A DNA stretch of 64,000 bases from Natrialba magadii ATCC 43099 (GTDB lineage: Archaea > Halobacteriota > Halobacteria > Halobacteriales > Natrialbaceae): positions 124,001 through 188,000 of the forward strand of contig NC_013923.1 in NCBI RefSeq assembly GCF_000025625.1. Reading direction: 5' to 3'. The notes beneath the pieces were generated by a model. That model searched no databases. It had not been told where the DNA came from and saw only the letters and a list, made by a program, of their open reading frames with translations. This document shows, one piece after another, positions 43,301 through 52,721 of this stretch (positions within the stretch are counted from its first letter, which is position 1; each line of letters starts with the position of its first letter). The translations under genes were made by a program, and so were the position numbers.

Positions 43301-44398
43301 TCAAAACTCAGTGATGACTTCGATCCCCTCCGTCTCGTATCCGCTCATCGCCGCGAGCCGATCGGAGACGTCCTCGAGTGCCACCCGATTCGTGACGAGT
43401 TGCTCGGGGTCGAGCGTGCCCGCGTCGATGAGTCGCAGGAGTTCGTCGTAGCGAGAGGGTGGCATGCCGCGGGAGCCGACGACGGTCACGTCCCAGCGAG
43501 CGAGTTCGTCGATCGGCAGTGCAATCTCGCCCCGTTCGGCCGCAGTGGTGAGCCCGACCTGAACGTGTGTGCCGCGAATCCGCAGGCAATCGACGCTATT
43601 CCGGCACGTTTCGGCACGGCCGAGCGCGTCGACCGAAACGTGTGCACCGCCGTCGGTTCGAGACTTGATTGCGGTCGGGACGCTCTCGTCGCCGTCGCTC
43701 TCGCTGTCTTCCGGTCCATCCTCGAACTCGGATCCGTCGATCGTCACCTCCGCACCGAGATCGCTCGCCAACTCGAGTGGTGCCGGCCGAATATCGACGG
43801 CGAGTACGCGCGCGCCCAGTGCGGCAGCGATCTGGACGGCGGCGAGTCCGAGGCCGCCGCAGCCGTGGACGGCGACCCAGTCGCCGGCTGCGATGTCGGC
43901 TCGGTGGGCCAGCGCGTGAAAGGCCGTGACGTACCGACAGCCCAGCGCGGCGACGGCTTCCGCGGAGACACCCTCGGGAAGCGTAACGGCGTTGAAGTCC
44001 GCGTGGGGAACGTGAATCTGCTCGGCGAACGCGCCGGGGACGCTCGGTTCGAAGCCGAGCGCGTAGCCGTCCTCGCAGACGTTCCCGTGGCCGTTTCGAC
44101 AGTAGTAGCAGGTACCGTCGCCGAGGTTGAACGGCACGGCTACGCGGTCGCCGACGGCGAGTTCGTCGACGCGCTCGCCGACCTGTGCAACGCGACCTGC
44201 GGGTTCGTGGCCGAGAATCTGGCCAATCGGTACCTGGTCGTCGGCCCACTCGCCGTGACCCTGCCAGGCGTGCCAGTCGCTCCGGCAGAGGCCACAGGCC
44301 TCGACGTCGACGACGATACCGTGCGGGTCGGGTGTTGGTGGATCGACCTCCTCGATCGACAGTGGGTCGCCGTAGGACTCGAGTACTGCAGCGCGCAT
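43301..44398 (-). CDS. Zinc-dependent alcohol dehydrogenase (MDR family)
   Basis: A 365-residue medium-chain dehydrogenase. The catalytic zinc ligands are in EACGLCRSDWHAW and LGHEPAGRV, with the cysteine in LGCRYVTAFHAL. The structural-zinc lobe has only three cysteines (CYYCRNGHGNVC); the usual first Cys is replaced by Asp or Gly. The nucleotide loop is HGCGGLGLAAVQIA (about 174-187). A charged insertion (about 218-240) is present. It oxidises an alcohol or sorbitol-like polyol with NAD(P). The start at 44398 fits the family and removes an unconserved 16-codon extension. Confidence 0.88.
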   Translation of the reverse strand: MRAAVLESYGDPLSIEEVDPPTPDPHGIVVDVEACGLCRSDWHAWQGHGEWADDQVPIGQILGHEPAGRVAQVGERVDELAVGDRVAVPFNLGDGTCYYCRNGHGNVCEDGYALGFEPSVPGAFAEQIHVPHADFNAVTLPEGVSAEAVAALGCRYVTAFHALAHRADIAAGDWVAVHGCGGLGLAAVQIAAALGARVLAVDIRPAPLELASDLGAEVTIDGSEFEDGPEDSESDGDESVPTAIKSRTDGGAHVSVDALGRAETCRNSVDCLRIRGTHVQVGLTTAAERGEIALPIDELARWDVTVVGSRGMPPSRYDELLRLIDAGTLDPEQLVTNRVALEDVSDRLAAMSGYETEGIEVITEF

Positions 44399-44547
44399 GC
44401 GTACGTCGTCGCGCTGGGGTGAGTTAACGTATCTGGATCCGAGCATGGCAGTGGCTCACCGAGATGGCCGTACGAAAAAACGGGAACCAAAGCCGAAGCC
44501 GAGGCCGAGTCGGTGCCGCAATTTGTCCCAGGGTGTCGCGTATCGCG

Positions 44548-45147
44548 TTACTCGGCGACGACAGACTCGAATACGTTCGCCGCGTCCGCGGGCACGTCGA
44601 AGTCGTGGTAGTTCTCGCCCTTCGTCTTCGAGAGGATATTCAGTGCGGCTGCGGCACCATCGCCCGCGGAGATGACGGCCTGCCACTCGTCGACGCGAAC
44701 CATCGCACCCGTCGCGTAGACGTTCTCGACGCTCGTCTCCATCGTCACGCCGACGTCGACGACATCGTCCTCAAACTCGCAACCGAGCTCGTCCGCGAGA
44801 TCGCGGTTGGCTCCCGTCGCGAGGATCACGTACTCGACCGCGTACGTGCCATCGTCTGCTTCCGTTTCGACGTCGAAGCCGTCGTCCGTCTCGGTGACGC
44901 TGGTGACCGCCTCGCCCTGATTCCGGTCGACACCGAAGCTGTCGACCTGCTCGCGAGCGGTCTCCATATACGCCGAGCCGTCCTGTGAGCCGATTCCCAG
45001 GTAGTTGAACAAGTGTGCCTTGTGCATCCACGTCTCGTCCGTGTCGAAGAGGACGGTGTCGAGACCGTTCTTCTGTGTAAAGAGGGCTGCACTCAATCCA
45101 GCGGGACCGCCGCCAACGACGGCAACAGTTGCGTCTGTTTCGCTCAT
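44548..45147 (-). CDS. FAD-dependent pyridine nucleotide-disulfide oxidoreductase, thioredoxin-reductase-like
   Basis: A 199-residue short flavoprotein. VAVVGGGPAGLSAALF (about 7-22) is the FAD dinucleotide motif, YVILATGANRD (about 103-113) is the second conserved motif, and VENVYATGAMV (about 143-153) precedes a C-terminal helix. No CxxC redox pair is present and the NADPH domain is missing, as in many haloarchaeal TrxB-like short forms. The electron acceptor is unknown. The start MSETDATV at 45147 places the FAD motif at its usual distance. Confidence 0.8.
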   Translation of the reverse strand: MSETDATVAVVGGGPAGLSAALFTQKNGLDTVLFDTDETWMHKAHLFNYLGIGSQDGSAYMETAREQVDSFGVDRNQGEAVTSVTETDDGFDVETEADDGTYAVEYVILATGANRDLADELGCEFEDDVVDVGVTMETSVENVYATGAMVRVDEWQAVISAGDGAAAALNILSKTKGENYHDFDVPADAANVFESVVAE

Positions 45148-45444
45148 ACAGCTACACATTATCGCTCGATGAGTAAATACACACAAGCGACACTCGAGTT
45201 ACCCCCTAACAGTCGTGTCACCGGGCTGGGGACGGAAGCGTGTACGCTTTCGATGGCACTGTCAGCAGGTGTATTGTTCGGTCTGGTGTGGCATGGATTC
45301 TTTTGTGCCTCTCGAGGGCACATCCCGTTGTAGTAGTTTCTTTTCCGCAACTCACTGCGGCTACCAGAACGTGAATTACAACTAAACTGAGATTCTGATA
45401 CCGGGCGTGTTAGCTATTTTCCCCTCTATCTTGGATGTATTCTC

Positions 45445-45930
45445 ATGGGGAACGATAAGCAACTGCCACGGCGATCAATCCTGTCCAGCATTAGTGCAAC
45501 TGCTATTGGATCAGGCATCGCGACAGTGACAACAGCACAGGACTACGACCGGCCACGGACGGTCGTCGAGAACGGTGTTGAGTTCACCAAGTGGGACTGT
45601 ACACGCATAATTGTCGATACCAACCGCGATGACCTCGCCGAGGTCTGGGTACAGGTGCAGTATATTGCCGAGTACTGGCGTGAGGAACTCGACACGACGA
45701 CCCACATGGAGCGTGTCACAGCAACCTACTATGGTGACGAGTTAGATATCAACACCCACCGACGTGTGCCAATTGAGGGGGCGTACGCCGGTGCTGACCG
45801 TCTCAGTTGGACGATTATCCGAGATGTCACTGCTGTCGACCAGTATGGAACGGAGATTGCCTCCGTTGAATGGCCAATTGAGGAATGGAACTGTATTTCG
45901 ATGATGGAAGAGACGATCGGAGAAATCTAA
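45445..45930 (+). CDS. Secreted TAT-signal protein of unknown function
   Basis: A 161-residue protein. QLPRRSILSSISATAIGSGIATVTTAQ is a twin-arginine signal with a likely cleavage near Ala33 (quoted as PRRSILSSISATAIGSG). The mature part is beta-rich with aromatic residues (YIAEYWREELDTTTHMERVTATYY, abbreviated), two cysteines (in KWDCTR and WNCISM) that could pair, and no membrane helix. It opens the AT-richer accessory region. No family recognised. Confidence 0.6.
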   Translation: MGNDKQLPRRSILSSISATAIGSGIATVTTAQDYDRPRTVVENGVEFTKWDCTRIIVDTNRDDLAEVWVQVQYIAEYWREELDTTTHMERVTATYYGDELDINTHRRVPIEGAYAGADRLSWTIIRDVTAVDQYGTEIASVEWPIEEWNCISMMEETIGEI

Positions 45931-46041
45931 CATTTGTGATTGCGTTTTCGAGGTATCCCAATTTAGCTACTCACCGTAGCTAGCGGATATCTTCTCACCT
46001 TCATACTGATGCACAGTATAGAACAATCAAATGTATATCAT

Positions 46042-47013
46042 CTATGGGACAACGACAATTTTGCCGGCGATGCTCTCTTCGATCACAGCACGGTGTGCCT
46101 CGGCAGCCTCCGCGAGCGAATGGGTGCGGTCGATACGTACATCGAGGCGGTCCGCTGCCAGTAGCCGCCCCAGTCGGTCGAGGATCGGACCGATATTCGG
46201 CAGTTCTGCGTGAGTTGCCAAGTTCGACATACTCATCAGATGCACGTCGAGTTCTTTCGAGCGGGCCATAGCAGCGTTCGGCAGCGATGTCGTCTCGCCT
46301 GCAATGAACACCACGTCACCGTTGAACGCTGCAACCTCGACATCCAGTTCTGAGTACGTTTCTGGGAGATGATCGAGAATAACATCCGCACCGGTGCTGG
46401 CCTCGCGAACTGCTTCGGTCAGGTCATCTCGAGTGTAATCGAGGACTGTCTCCGCGCCCAGTTCACTGACCATCTCGTGATGGGATGGCCGTGCTGTTGT
46501 AACGGGTGTCGAACCCAGCGTGTCGGCAAGTCCAACTGCAACGTGCCCGACACCGCCGTTCCCACCGTGGATGAACGCTGTTTCGACAGGTTCGAGACCC
46601 GCGTGGTGGAGGAGTGCCCGCCATGCAGTAACGCCGACAAGTGCGACAGCAGCACCCTCCTTGAAGCTCACGTCGTCTGGAAGCGGCGCGAGCAGATCGG
46701 TTGGTACTGTCGCAAACTCGGCGAAGGAGCCCCCCGAAAATCGACCGGTGTGCAACCCGGTCGCGAAAACCCGGTCACCAACGTCGTAGTCAGAAACGCC
46801 GTCGCCAACTGCAGCGACGACGCCGGCGAGATCCGAACCGGTCGTTTTCGGTAACCGACCGGGTCCGCTCTGGCGAATTTTCGCGTCGACTGGGTTGACG
46901 CTCGCAGCCCGTATCTCTACGAGTACCTCTTCCCGTGCTGGGTCGGGTCGCTCGGTTTCGACGAGAGTGAGAACATCTGGGTCTCCGCTTTTCTGGTACT
47001 GTACTGCTTTCAT
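46042..47013 (-). CDS. NADPH:quinone reductase-like zinc-free MDR oxidoreductase
   Basis: A 323-residue medium-chain reductase without zinc cysteines. MKAVQYQKSGDPDVL, SVNPVDAKIRQ, the domain link PLPDDVSFKEGAAVALVGVTAW and the NADPH loop IHGGNGGVGHVAVGLA place it in the quinone oxidoreductase (zeta-crystallin) group. It reduces quinones or enones with NADPH. The start at 47013 is certain from the MKA motif; codons upstream are not part of it. It is divergent from the recombinase gene. Confidence 0.9.
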   Translation of the reverse strand: MKAVQYQKSGDPDVLTLVETERPDPAREEVLVEIRAASVNPVDAKIRQSGPGRLPKTTGSDLAGVVAAVGDGVSDYDVGDRVFATGLHTGRFSGGSFAEFATVPTDLLAPLPDDVSFKEGAAVALVGVTAWRALLHHAGLEPVETAFIHGGNGGVGHVAVGLADTLGSTPVTTARPSHHEMVSELGAETVLDYTRDDLTEAVREASTGADVILDHLPETYSELDVEVAAFNGDVVFIAGETTSLPNAAMARSKELDVHLMSMSNLATHAELPNIGPILDRLGRLLAADRLDVRIDRTHSLAEAAEAHRAVIEESIAGKIVVVP

Positions 47014-47322
47014 AGCCACTCTATCACCGAAGTTGGGTGTAAAGGTACCGTCGACGCAGCTGCAGTTAGTCGGTGACCGGCCTGTCGGCGTGCCTTCGGT
47101 AGTGGTCCAAATTCTGTATAGCATTATGCCATTTAGGCCTCTCACCGAGCCACCAGTCACTGAATTACTTATCTTGGTTGTCCACTCTGCGACAACCGAC
47201 TAAGCAGTAGTTTTATACGACTGTCACATATACTGAACCGTACGAAAATGGTCGGTTTCAAATCACCCATCCCCTCCGAAACCGGGCTGTCTCACTGAAA
47301 ACCACGGAAATCGTGACATCAC
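47014..47322. other. Intergenic region before the recombinase gene
   Basis: These 309 bases hold divergent promoters: a TTTTATACG TATA-like box (about 47213-47221) faces the recombinase. A tRNA-like T-loop word (GGTTTCAAATC, about 47254) was checked, but no tRNA cloverleaf surrounds it. No gene is seen. Confidence 0.4.
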
Positions 47323-48549
47323 ATGAGTAGCGAACACTACAACTGGTCGAAACAGTCACTCGACGAACTGCAGGAGTGCTGGCGGACCGACATCGAGCCC
47401 GAACTTCGACGAAACGGCGTCGATCTCACAACGCGGCCAACCTACCAGGACGTCACCGACGCCGGCTTCTCGGGAATCGCCTACGCACTTCGCGAACACC
47501 ACGAACTGACGCTCTCGGAATTTCTGGCGACCGTCGGCTACGAGGACAGAGACACCGGTGCGTCGTTTCAATGGGGGATCGAGGACGAATCCACGATCAC
47601 CGAACTCGAGTCCTACCTGCGAACGCTCGAGCGTCGCCGCCAACTCGCCGAGACGACGGTACGGACGAAACAGTCTCGACTGGCGACCTACACCCGGTTG
47701 TACCGTGAGCTCCACGGGAAAGCGAATCTCGTCGAACGCGTCGCTGACTCGGATGCGGAGAGCGAGGAAATCCGCCGCGCACTCGCGGTGTTCGACGAAC
47801 TGAACGCCGACCTCGGGACTGACGCCTCGAAGCTACGCTATCACAGCGACGTCTCTCAGTTCTACGAGCACCTCGAACGACGGGCGAAAGCCTCGTTCAA
47901 CCCCGTCGAATCGATCGATGAGGAGTACAACTGGTCTCGAGCCGATCCAGACAACGCGGCCCTCTCACCCGAACAGGTCCGGACAATCTACGCCGCTGCG
48001 GACGCTCCGTCCGACGAACTGCTCGTTCTGGCACTCTGTGCGTGGGGACTGCGCCGAAACGAGGTTGCGAGCCTGCACGTCTCCCAGCTTGAACTCGAGT
48101 CCGACGAGCCACACATCGTGTTCGAGGAGCGAAAGAACGGGCCGGGAACGGTCGCGTTGATCTATGGCGTGCCGGAACTGTCTAATCGGGTCGACGAGTT
48201 GGGTGCAGGCAATCGCAACTGGTCGGGATATCTGTTCCCGTCGCCGAACGCGAACCGTGATCATGTTACCGGCGAGACCGTTCAGGCACGGTTTCAGCGC
48301 CTTGCAGACCAGGCTGACGTGCGCGTTCGGGGCGAACGTCCGACGTCAAAAATGGGCCGGCGCTTCTGGTATACGACGTACAACGAGGCGATGAGCGACT
48401 TACTCGAGAACCTGGACACAATCGCGGCCGATCAGGGCAGTGCTGATGCGTCTGTCGTGTTGAAGAACTATCTGTCTGAGGCTGAACGGCGGGAATATCG
48501 TCGTGATTTCATGCGTGAACGGCTCGCAGCGGTGTTTGGGGCCGAGTGA
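47323..48549 (+). CDS. Divergent tyrosine recombinase/integrase-like protein
   Basis: A 408-residue protein. The N-terminal 90 residues look like a DNA-binding leader; a SAM-like core-binding domain follows (about 90-190). The catalytic half has CAWGLRRNEVASL (first catalytic Arg, about 239), EERKNGPGTVAL (Lys of the beta hairpin), SKMGRRFWYTTYNEA in place of the usual H-x-x-R box (about 341-355) and a late tyrosine (KNYLS or REYRRDF, about 380-392). The altered box II lacks the usual His. No att-like repeat or tRNA was found beside it, so it may act in the chromosome rather than as a provirus integrase. Confidence 0.72.
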   Translation: MSSEHYNWSKQSLDELQECWRTDIEPELRRNGVDLTTRPTYQDVTDAGFSGIAYALREHHELTLSEFLATVGYEDRDTGASFQWGIEDESTITELESYLRTLERRRQLAETTVRTKQSRLATYTRLYRELHGKANLVERVADSDAESEEIRRALAVFDELNADLGTDASKLRYHSDVSQFYEHLERRAKASFNPVESIDEEYNWSRADPDNAALSPEQVRTIYAAADAPSDELLVLALCAWGLRRNEVASLHVSQLELESDEPHIVFEERKNGPGTVALIYGVPELSNRVDELGAGNRNWSGYLFPSPNANRDHVTGETVQARFQRLADQADVRVRGERPTSKMGRRFWYTTYNEAMSDLLENLDTIAADQGSADASVVLKNYLSEAERREYRRDFMRERLAAVFGAE

Positions 48550-48934
48550 TGGCTACCGTGTCCGTGATCGTGTGTTGGCGGTTGGACTCAGGCTCCATCT
48601 CCAGGTGGTGTCCGTAGATCGATCTTCGCTCGAGTAGTCGGTAGCTGGGTCACCTGCGTTCAGCAATAGCTTCGATTCGACTGTTCCGTAGAGCGGTTTT
48701 CGATAAACCACATATTGCAATATTATTCTGGCGTGCTGAAGGCAGGCACGTCACGGATAATCGGTTGGATTTCTCAGTGCATCTGAATCTGAATTGGTCG
48801 ATTCGGCAACTACATGTACGAGCTGTTTACTATGGTTCTCCTCAGTTATGGATGATATTCTGCAATTTCCTAACTGAGGAAGAGTCTGAGACAGAACCCG
48901 TATACTATTATCCAATCACTCTTTACAATAAACG
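48550..48934. other. AT-rich gap in the accessory region
   Basis: These 385 bases show no convincing gene. From about 48830 the sequence (CTCCTCAGTTATGGATGATATTCTGC...) is a diverged copy of the stretch at about 49410-49445, so the tandem duplication that follows includes upstream DNA. Confidence 0.45.
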
Positions 48935-49261
48935 ATGGCCAGCGATTCAGACCAAATCTTGGGGTATCAACGCAAGGTTGTATTACTTGAGGCATTTCGA
49001 ATTTCCTATGCGATAATGATTACTGGAATAATAACAACCCTAATGGGATTCAGTCTTTACTGGATTGATACCGGAATATTGGGGGACGCAGAACCAGTCA
49101 TCGGCGTTATACTGTTTGTGGCTTTCCCGATAGCACTTGGCCTTAGCCTGTACATTTATGACCGCCGCCACGAACGAGACTTGATTATCGCCGATGCGGT
49201 ATTGAAGGTGATTCACCCCATCGCTGCATTGATTCGTTATCTCCGGGGTGCGGGACCGTAA
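48935..49261 (+). CDS. Two-helix membrane protein, first tandem copy
   Basis: A 108-residue protein with two transmembrane helices (AIMITGIITTLMGFSLYWI and VIGVILFVAFPIALGLSLYIY) followed by a charged turn DRRHERDLIIADAV and an amphipathic end. The second copy 230 bases downstream shares the GY-RK--LEA-R-SYAI start and the SLYIYDRRHE-DL-IADAVL core. No known family. The product probably sits in the cytoplasmic membrane, perhaps as a small accessory or defence-related factor, but nothing in the sequence fixes its role. Confidence 0.6.
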   Translation: MASDSDQILGYQRKVVLLEAFRISYAIMITGIITTLMGFSLYWIDTGILGDAEPVIGVILFVAFPIALGLSLYIYDRRHERDLIIADAVLKVIHPIAALIRYLRGAGP

Positions 49262-49866
49262 CAAGCATACTCTACAGAATTGTTATCAGACTCCATAGAG
49301 AAGGAGGAGTTGCTGTGGTAACTATCTCATCCGAACTGACTATATTACTTTATTTAACTATTACCAATATGGAGAAGAGTATTTTGAAGGTATGTCGAAT
49401 TTGCCACCATAACTCTCCTCAATTGTAGATGCTATTCTGCTATTTCCTAACGGAGCAAAGAACTATTATGTAAGCCACACGTTATTACAAATGATGACCA
49501 ACGAGACAGACCGAATCTACGGGTATCCACGCAAGACAGTGATATTGGAGGCCTGCCGACTCTCCTATGCAATAGCAATTGCCGGTGCAGTAACGCTACT
49601 GGCAGGCCTTGGTCGTTACTGGGCTGATTCAGAAATACTGAGAAGCGCAGAACCATTCACCAGCGTTATACTGTTAGTGGTTTTCCCGATAGCACTCATC
49701 CTTAGTCTGTACATTTATGACCGCCGCCACGAAGAAGATTTGGTTATCGCCGATGCGGTATTATATGTCATTCAACCTATTATCCGTCTTCTCAAGAGAG
49801 TGTAACAACCATACTCTACAGAATTGTTGTAGTTTCCAGAGAGAGAAAATAGAGTCGCTGGGGTAC
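49262..49866. repeat. Tandem segmental duplication (downstream half)
   Basis: The upstream word TTCTGC-ATTTCCTAAC and downstream word CATACTCTACAGAATTGTT occur around both membrane-protein genes in the same order. The repeated unit is about 550-600 bases, covering roughly 48840-49310 and 49415-49866. Copies have diverged by substitutions and small indels. Confidence 0.6.
49491..49805 (+). CDS. Two-helix membrane protein, second tandem copy
   Basis: A 104-residue paralogue of the preceding gene. Two helices (AIAIAGAVTLLAGLGRYWA and SVILLVVFPIALILSLYIY) are followed by DRRHEEDLVIADAVL. Flanking DNA is also duplicated: CATACTCTACAGAATTGTT follows the stop of both copies. The two proteins differ at roughly half of their positions, so the duplication is not recent, yet both frames stay open, which argues for selection. 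Confidence 0.6.
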   Translation: MMTNETDRIYGYPRKTVILEACRLSYAIAIAGAVTLLAGLGRYWADSEILRSAEPFTSVILLVVFPIALILSLYIYDRRHEEDLVIADAVLYVIQPIIRLLKRV

Positions 49867-50024
49867 TGGCTCACCTGTACTGAACGCGATTTTCACTCCC
49901 CACACTGTTCTCAATTTCGTAAGAATAAGAATCTTACCTGCCAATCAAGAATCCGGCAGTCCAGTTCATCAATTCTGTAGAAAATCACATACTCTTATAT
50001 AGAGCATTTCTCGTCCAGTCGTAC

Positions 50025-51911
50025 ATGGCGGTTTGTTCCCACACAGAATCTCCCTTTGACCACGACAGGAATTTCACGTTCACCGTCAACGACGAGACAT
50101 ACAACGGGAGTATCCACTTCTTCACTCACTACAACGAGAAGCCCGATTTCATCGAGGTCTTACGAAACACCTTCTTCCAAGACGAAACGTATGGCGATGC
50201 CCGCGCGAAGTGGCACCGGAACACCACGTCATTTTACGCGTGGGTGAAGGCACATATGCTCAGGCTCGCATGGGATTGCCGCGAGAGACTCCTCCACCGC
50301 TTCCTTCACTCGTTCCCCAACATTTGCCGTGATTTTGGCTTCTCTGTTGCTCACAACCGCGACACCAGCGGAGCGCCGAGCCAGTCCCGGCTCTGGGAGA
50401 TGTGGAACAAAGAGTTCACCGACGTACAGCGTGAGTTCGTGCGTACAGCCACCGAGGAAGCCCTCGCCTTCGCCCGCGAACAAGGCATTCCTGCTCCTGA
50501 CCCAGTGTTCCGACCCGAGGAACGGGACATCTCCTCGAAGCGGAGCGAACAGCGACTCGTCGCAGAGAAGACCAAGGAGGTCTGGCAACAGGCCAAACCG
50601 TTCGTCACGGACACATTCTACCTGAAGCGAGCCGACAATAGCGTAATCCACGAGAACGCGTTCTGGGAACAGCACGCCTACATGGGGATGCGCGAGAATA
50701 TGTACGCACAGAGCGGTCAACACTCCTTCTTCATCGACTCCCAGCGTGACCACACACCGAGCGCATCCAATCATCGCTACCAGATAGGGAAGCTCACCGT
50801 CGAGGAGACACGCTCGATGCTCCACGAGACAACCCGGATGCTCATCGCCCGCGCTCGGCACAATTCCGAACTCGTCGGCAAACTTTGGGCCGCCATCGAC
50901 ATTACCAAGGGGAATCCGTGGACTGGTGAAATCGAGCGCGACGAGGACGACAACATCACGGAGGACTGGATTCTCGGCTACAAGGACGGCGAAGTGTACT
51001 ATCAGTGGGCGACCATCCAGATTGTGGGCTACGACATTCCGCTCGTACTGGACGCAATACCCGTCAAACGCGGGATGAAGCGAGCCGACATCGTGGACAG
51101 CTTGCTGGAGAATGCGCTTGACCTCGTAGACGACATCGAACTCGTGATGATGGACAGAGAGTTCGATAATGATGGCGTGAAGGACGCGTGTGATAAACAC
51201 GGGGTCTACTACCTGAATGGCGCACGCAAACGCCAATCTGAAAGAGCGACGTGTACACGGCTTCGCCGTGCCGGAAAGACCGTTCACATCGAAGAGGAAA
51301 CAGTCCCAGATGGTCCGACTCGCAAGCGGATGTTCCTCCCCTCCAGCACGGACGACCCTGATGCGGAGGATATGGAAGAGAGCAGCGAACCCGTAAAGGG
51401 GAGTTCGGATGTCCGCGAAGAGATGCGTGAAGACCTCGCTGAACTCGGTATCGACCTAAACGATGACGACGACAGACGCGGTTTCGGTCCGGTCATTGAC
51501 GACCTCCGTGAGCAGGAGGCAAATGAGCCGACTGTCGGAAGCGACGAGGATGCGCAGACGTATGCGTTGTTCGAGACGAACCACCCCAGCGTGACGCTGA
51601 ATGACGACGACAGCGAGATAGAGCGCATTCACATGGTTGAGCGGATGGTTCGCCGGTATCGCCACCGCTGGGGCATTGAGAATGGTTACAAGCAAATCAA
51701 GACGTTTCGCGTCCGCACGACGAGTAAACGCCACACGTATCGGTTCTTCAATTTCGTGTTTGCGTGCGTGCTGTACAACGTCTGGCGGCTCGTGGACTTG
51801 CTGGTGAAACTCGCCACCGAGGGTGAGAACACGACGTATGCGCCGCGTGTGGACGCGAACCAGTTCTTGACTGTGGCGAAGAAATACTACGGTCTCGACC
51901 CACCCGACTAA
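50025..51911 (+). CDS. DDE transposase of a haloarchaeal insertion sequence
   Basis: A 628-residue transposase. The DDE set fits AAIDITKGNP (Asp near 291), VMMDREFDNDG (Asp near 376) and RWGIENGYKQIKTF (Glu near 550), the last matching the Y-x2-R/K signature of IS4-like enzymes. An acidic insertion (about 440-520) separates the second Asp and the Glu. A TATATAG box about 28 bases before the ATG suggests leaderless expression. It is full length. Terminal inverted repeats were not recognised in the flanks, so element borders are unknown; the family may be ISNCY- or IS4-like. Confidence 0.85.
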   Translation: MAVCSHTESPFDHDRNFTFTVNDETYNGSIHFFTHYNEKPDFIEVLRNTFFQDETYGDARAKWHRNTTSFYAWVKAHMLRLAWDCRERLLHRFLHSFPNICRDFGFSVAHNRDTSGAPSQSRLWEMWNKEFTDVQREFVRTATEEALAFAREQGIPAPDPVFRPEERDISSKRSEQRLVAEKTKEVWQQAKPFVTDTFYLKRADNSVIHENAFWEQHAYMGMRENMYAQSGQHSFFIDSQRDHTPSASNHRYQIGKLTVEETRSMLHETTRMLIARARHNSELVGKLWAAIDITKGNPWTGEIERDEDDNITEDWILGYKDGEVYYQWATIQIVGYDIPLVLDAIPVKRGMKRADIVDSLLENALDLVDDIELVMMDREFDNDGVKDACDKHGVYYLNGARKRQSERATCTRLRRAGKTVHIEEETVPDGPTRKRMFLPSSTDDPDAEDMEESSEPVKGSSDVREEMREDLAELGIDLNDDDDRRGFGPVIDDLREQEANEPTVGSDEDAQTYALFETNHPSVTLNDDDSEIERIHMVERMVRRYRHRWGIENGYKQIKTFRVRTTSKRHTYRFFNFVFACVLYNVWRLVDLLVKLATEGENTTYAPRVDANQFLTVAKKYYGLDPPD

Positions 51912-52117
51912 TCCTGAGTCGTCCCGTGTTGGTTGACTCCTGAGCGGCGGCACTGTTCTGCGTTCCTTATTTGCGGCTGATTCTCATCTGTTCCTGTACT
52001 GTCCACTTCATCCTGCTCAACCGCTTGTTTCATACATAGATATTGTAGCGAGATAATCTACTGCCCAACCGATTATTTGGTCAAATGCCTGCCTTCTAGG
52101 CGTGGTTCCGGAGCCCA
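51912..52117. other. Right flank of the transposase gene
   Basis: I see no gene and no clear terminal inverted repeat matching the left flank (49806-50024). It ends at copy E of the CTATAGTA element. Confidence 0.35.
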
Positions 52118-52367
52118 CTATAGTAACAGCTGCAACTAGTTACACACTGATCGTACAGCCCACTCACGGGTCACGTTGTTCCCCGTTCGCTGTGTCGCGG
52201 TTCTCACTCACTACGTTCGCTCGCGGGTCACGTTGTTCCCCGCTCGCGGTCCGCGGTTCTCACTCACTTCGTTCGTTCCGAACCGCGCTCGCTCCGAACC
52301 GCGCTCGCTCCGAACCGCGCGCTCGTCGTGCGATCAGGTGTGCAGTGACTTGCAGTGGCTACTATAG
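52118..52367. repeat. CTATAGTA element, long copy E with internal tandem repeats
   Basis: A 250-bp version. Ends match copy A (CTATAGTAACAGCTGCAACT; right end on the other strand CTATAGTAGCCACTGCAAG). The middle is filled by two copies of a 56-bp unit containing GGTTCTCACTCACT and CGGGTCACGTTGTTCCCC, then three CTCCGAACCGCG-type units. Copy F at 59702 is the same structure in reverse. From 52368 to the gap start codon, 354 bases contain only the gap promoter as far as I can see. Confidence 0.85.
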
Positions 52368-52721
52368 TTTCACGAGAAACCGACTCAAAGACCGGTTCTA
52401 CTGGATGAATACGACACAACTGCTCTGAAAACACCCAGCACAAGTCGAGTAGGCTATCAGTATCGGGACCACGCAGCCGAAGATATGGCAGCGCTCCGTC
52501 CAGATCGCCCACCCGGGGACGACTGACGGGTGGACGCGTGATGCGCAGTACGTTCCCTGTCGTTCGATACGGGCCAGCGTTGCCGTTTTCCTTTGCTATT
52601 GGTAAGAAGATTGAACGTCACAGAGAGTCCACGAGTTCACGCCGCTGTTTCTCGTTCACTTCTCTGGACAGCGTCATCGTCCGGGCAAACAAATATACCG
52701 CTCGCGGTGGCCCGGTCGATT

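Noticed and set aside
45169-45333. 54-codon plus-strand frame with a hydrophobic middle
   Set aside because: No promoter-like box at the right distance, no relative in the window, and it overlaps the promoter of the divergent flavoprotein gene.
47250-47300. Possible tRNA T-arm (GGTTTCAAATC)
   Set aside because: No acceptor stem, D-arm or anticodon arm can be drawn around it.
49806-52117. Terminal inverted repeats of the insertion sequence
   Set aside because: Only short chance matches such as CCTGTACTG in direct orientation were seen, so no element borders are reported.
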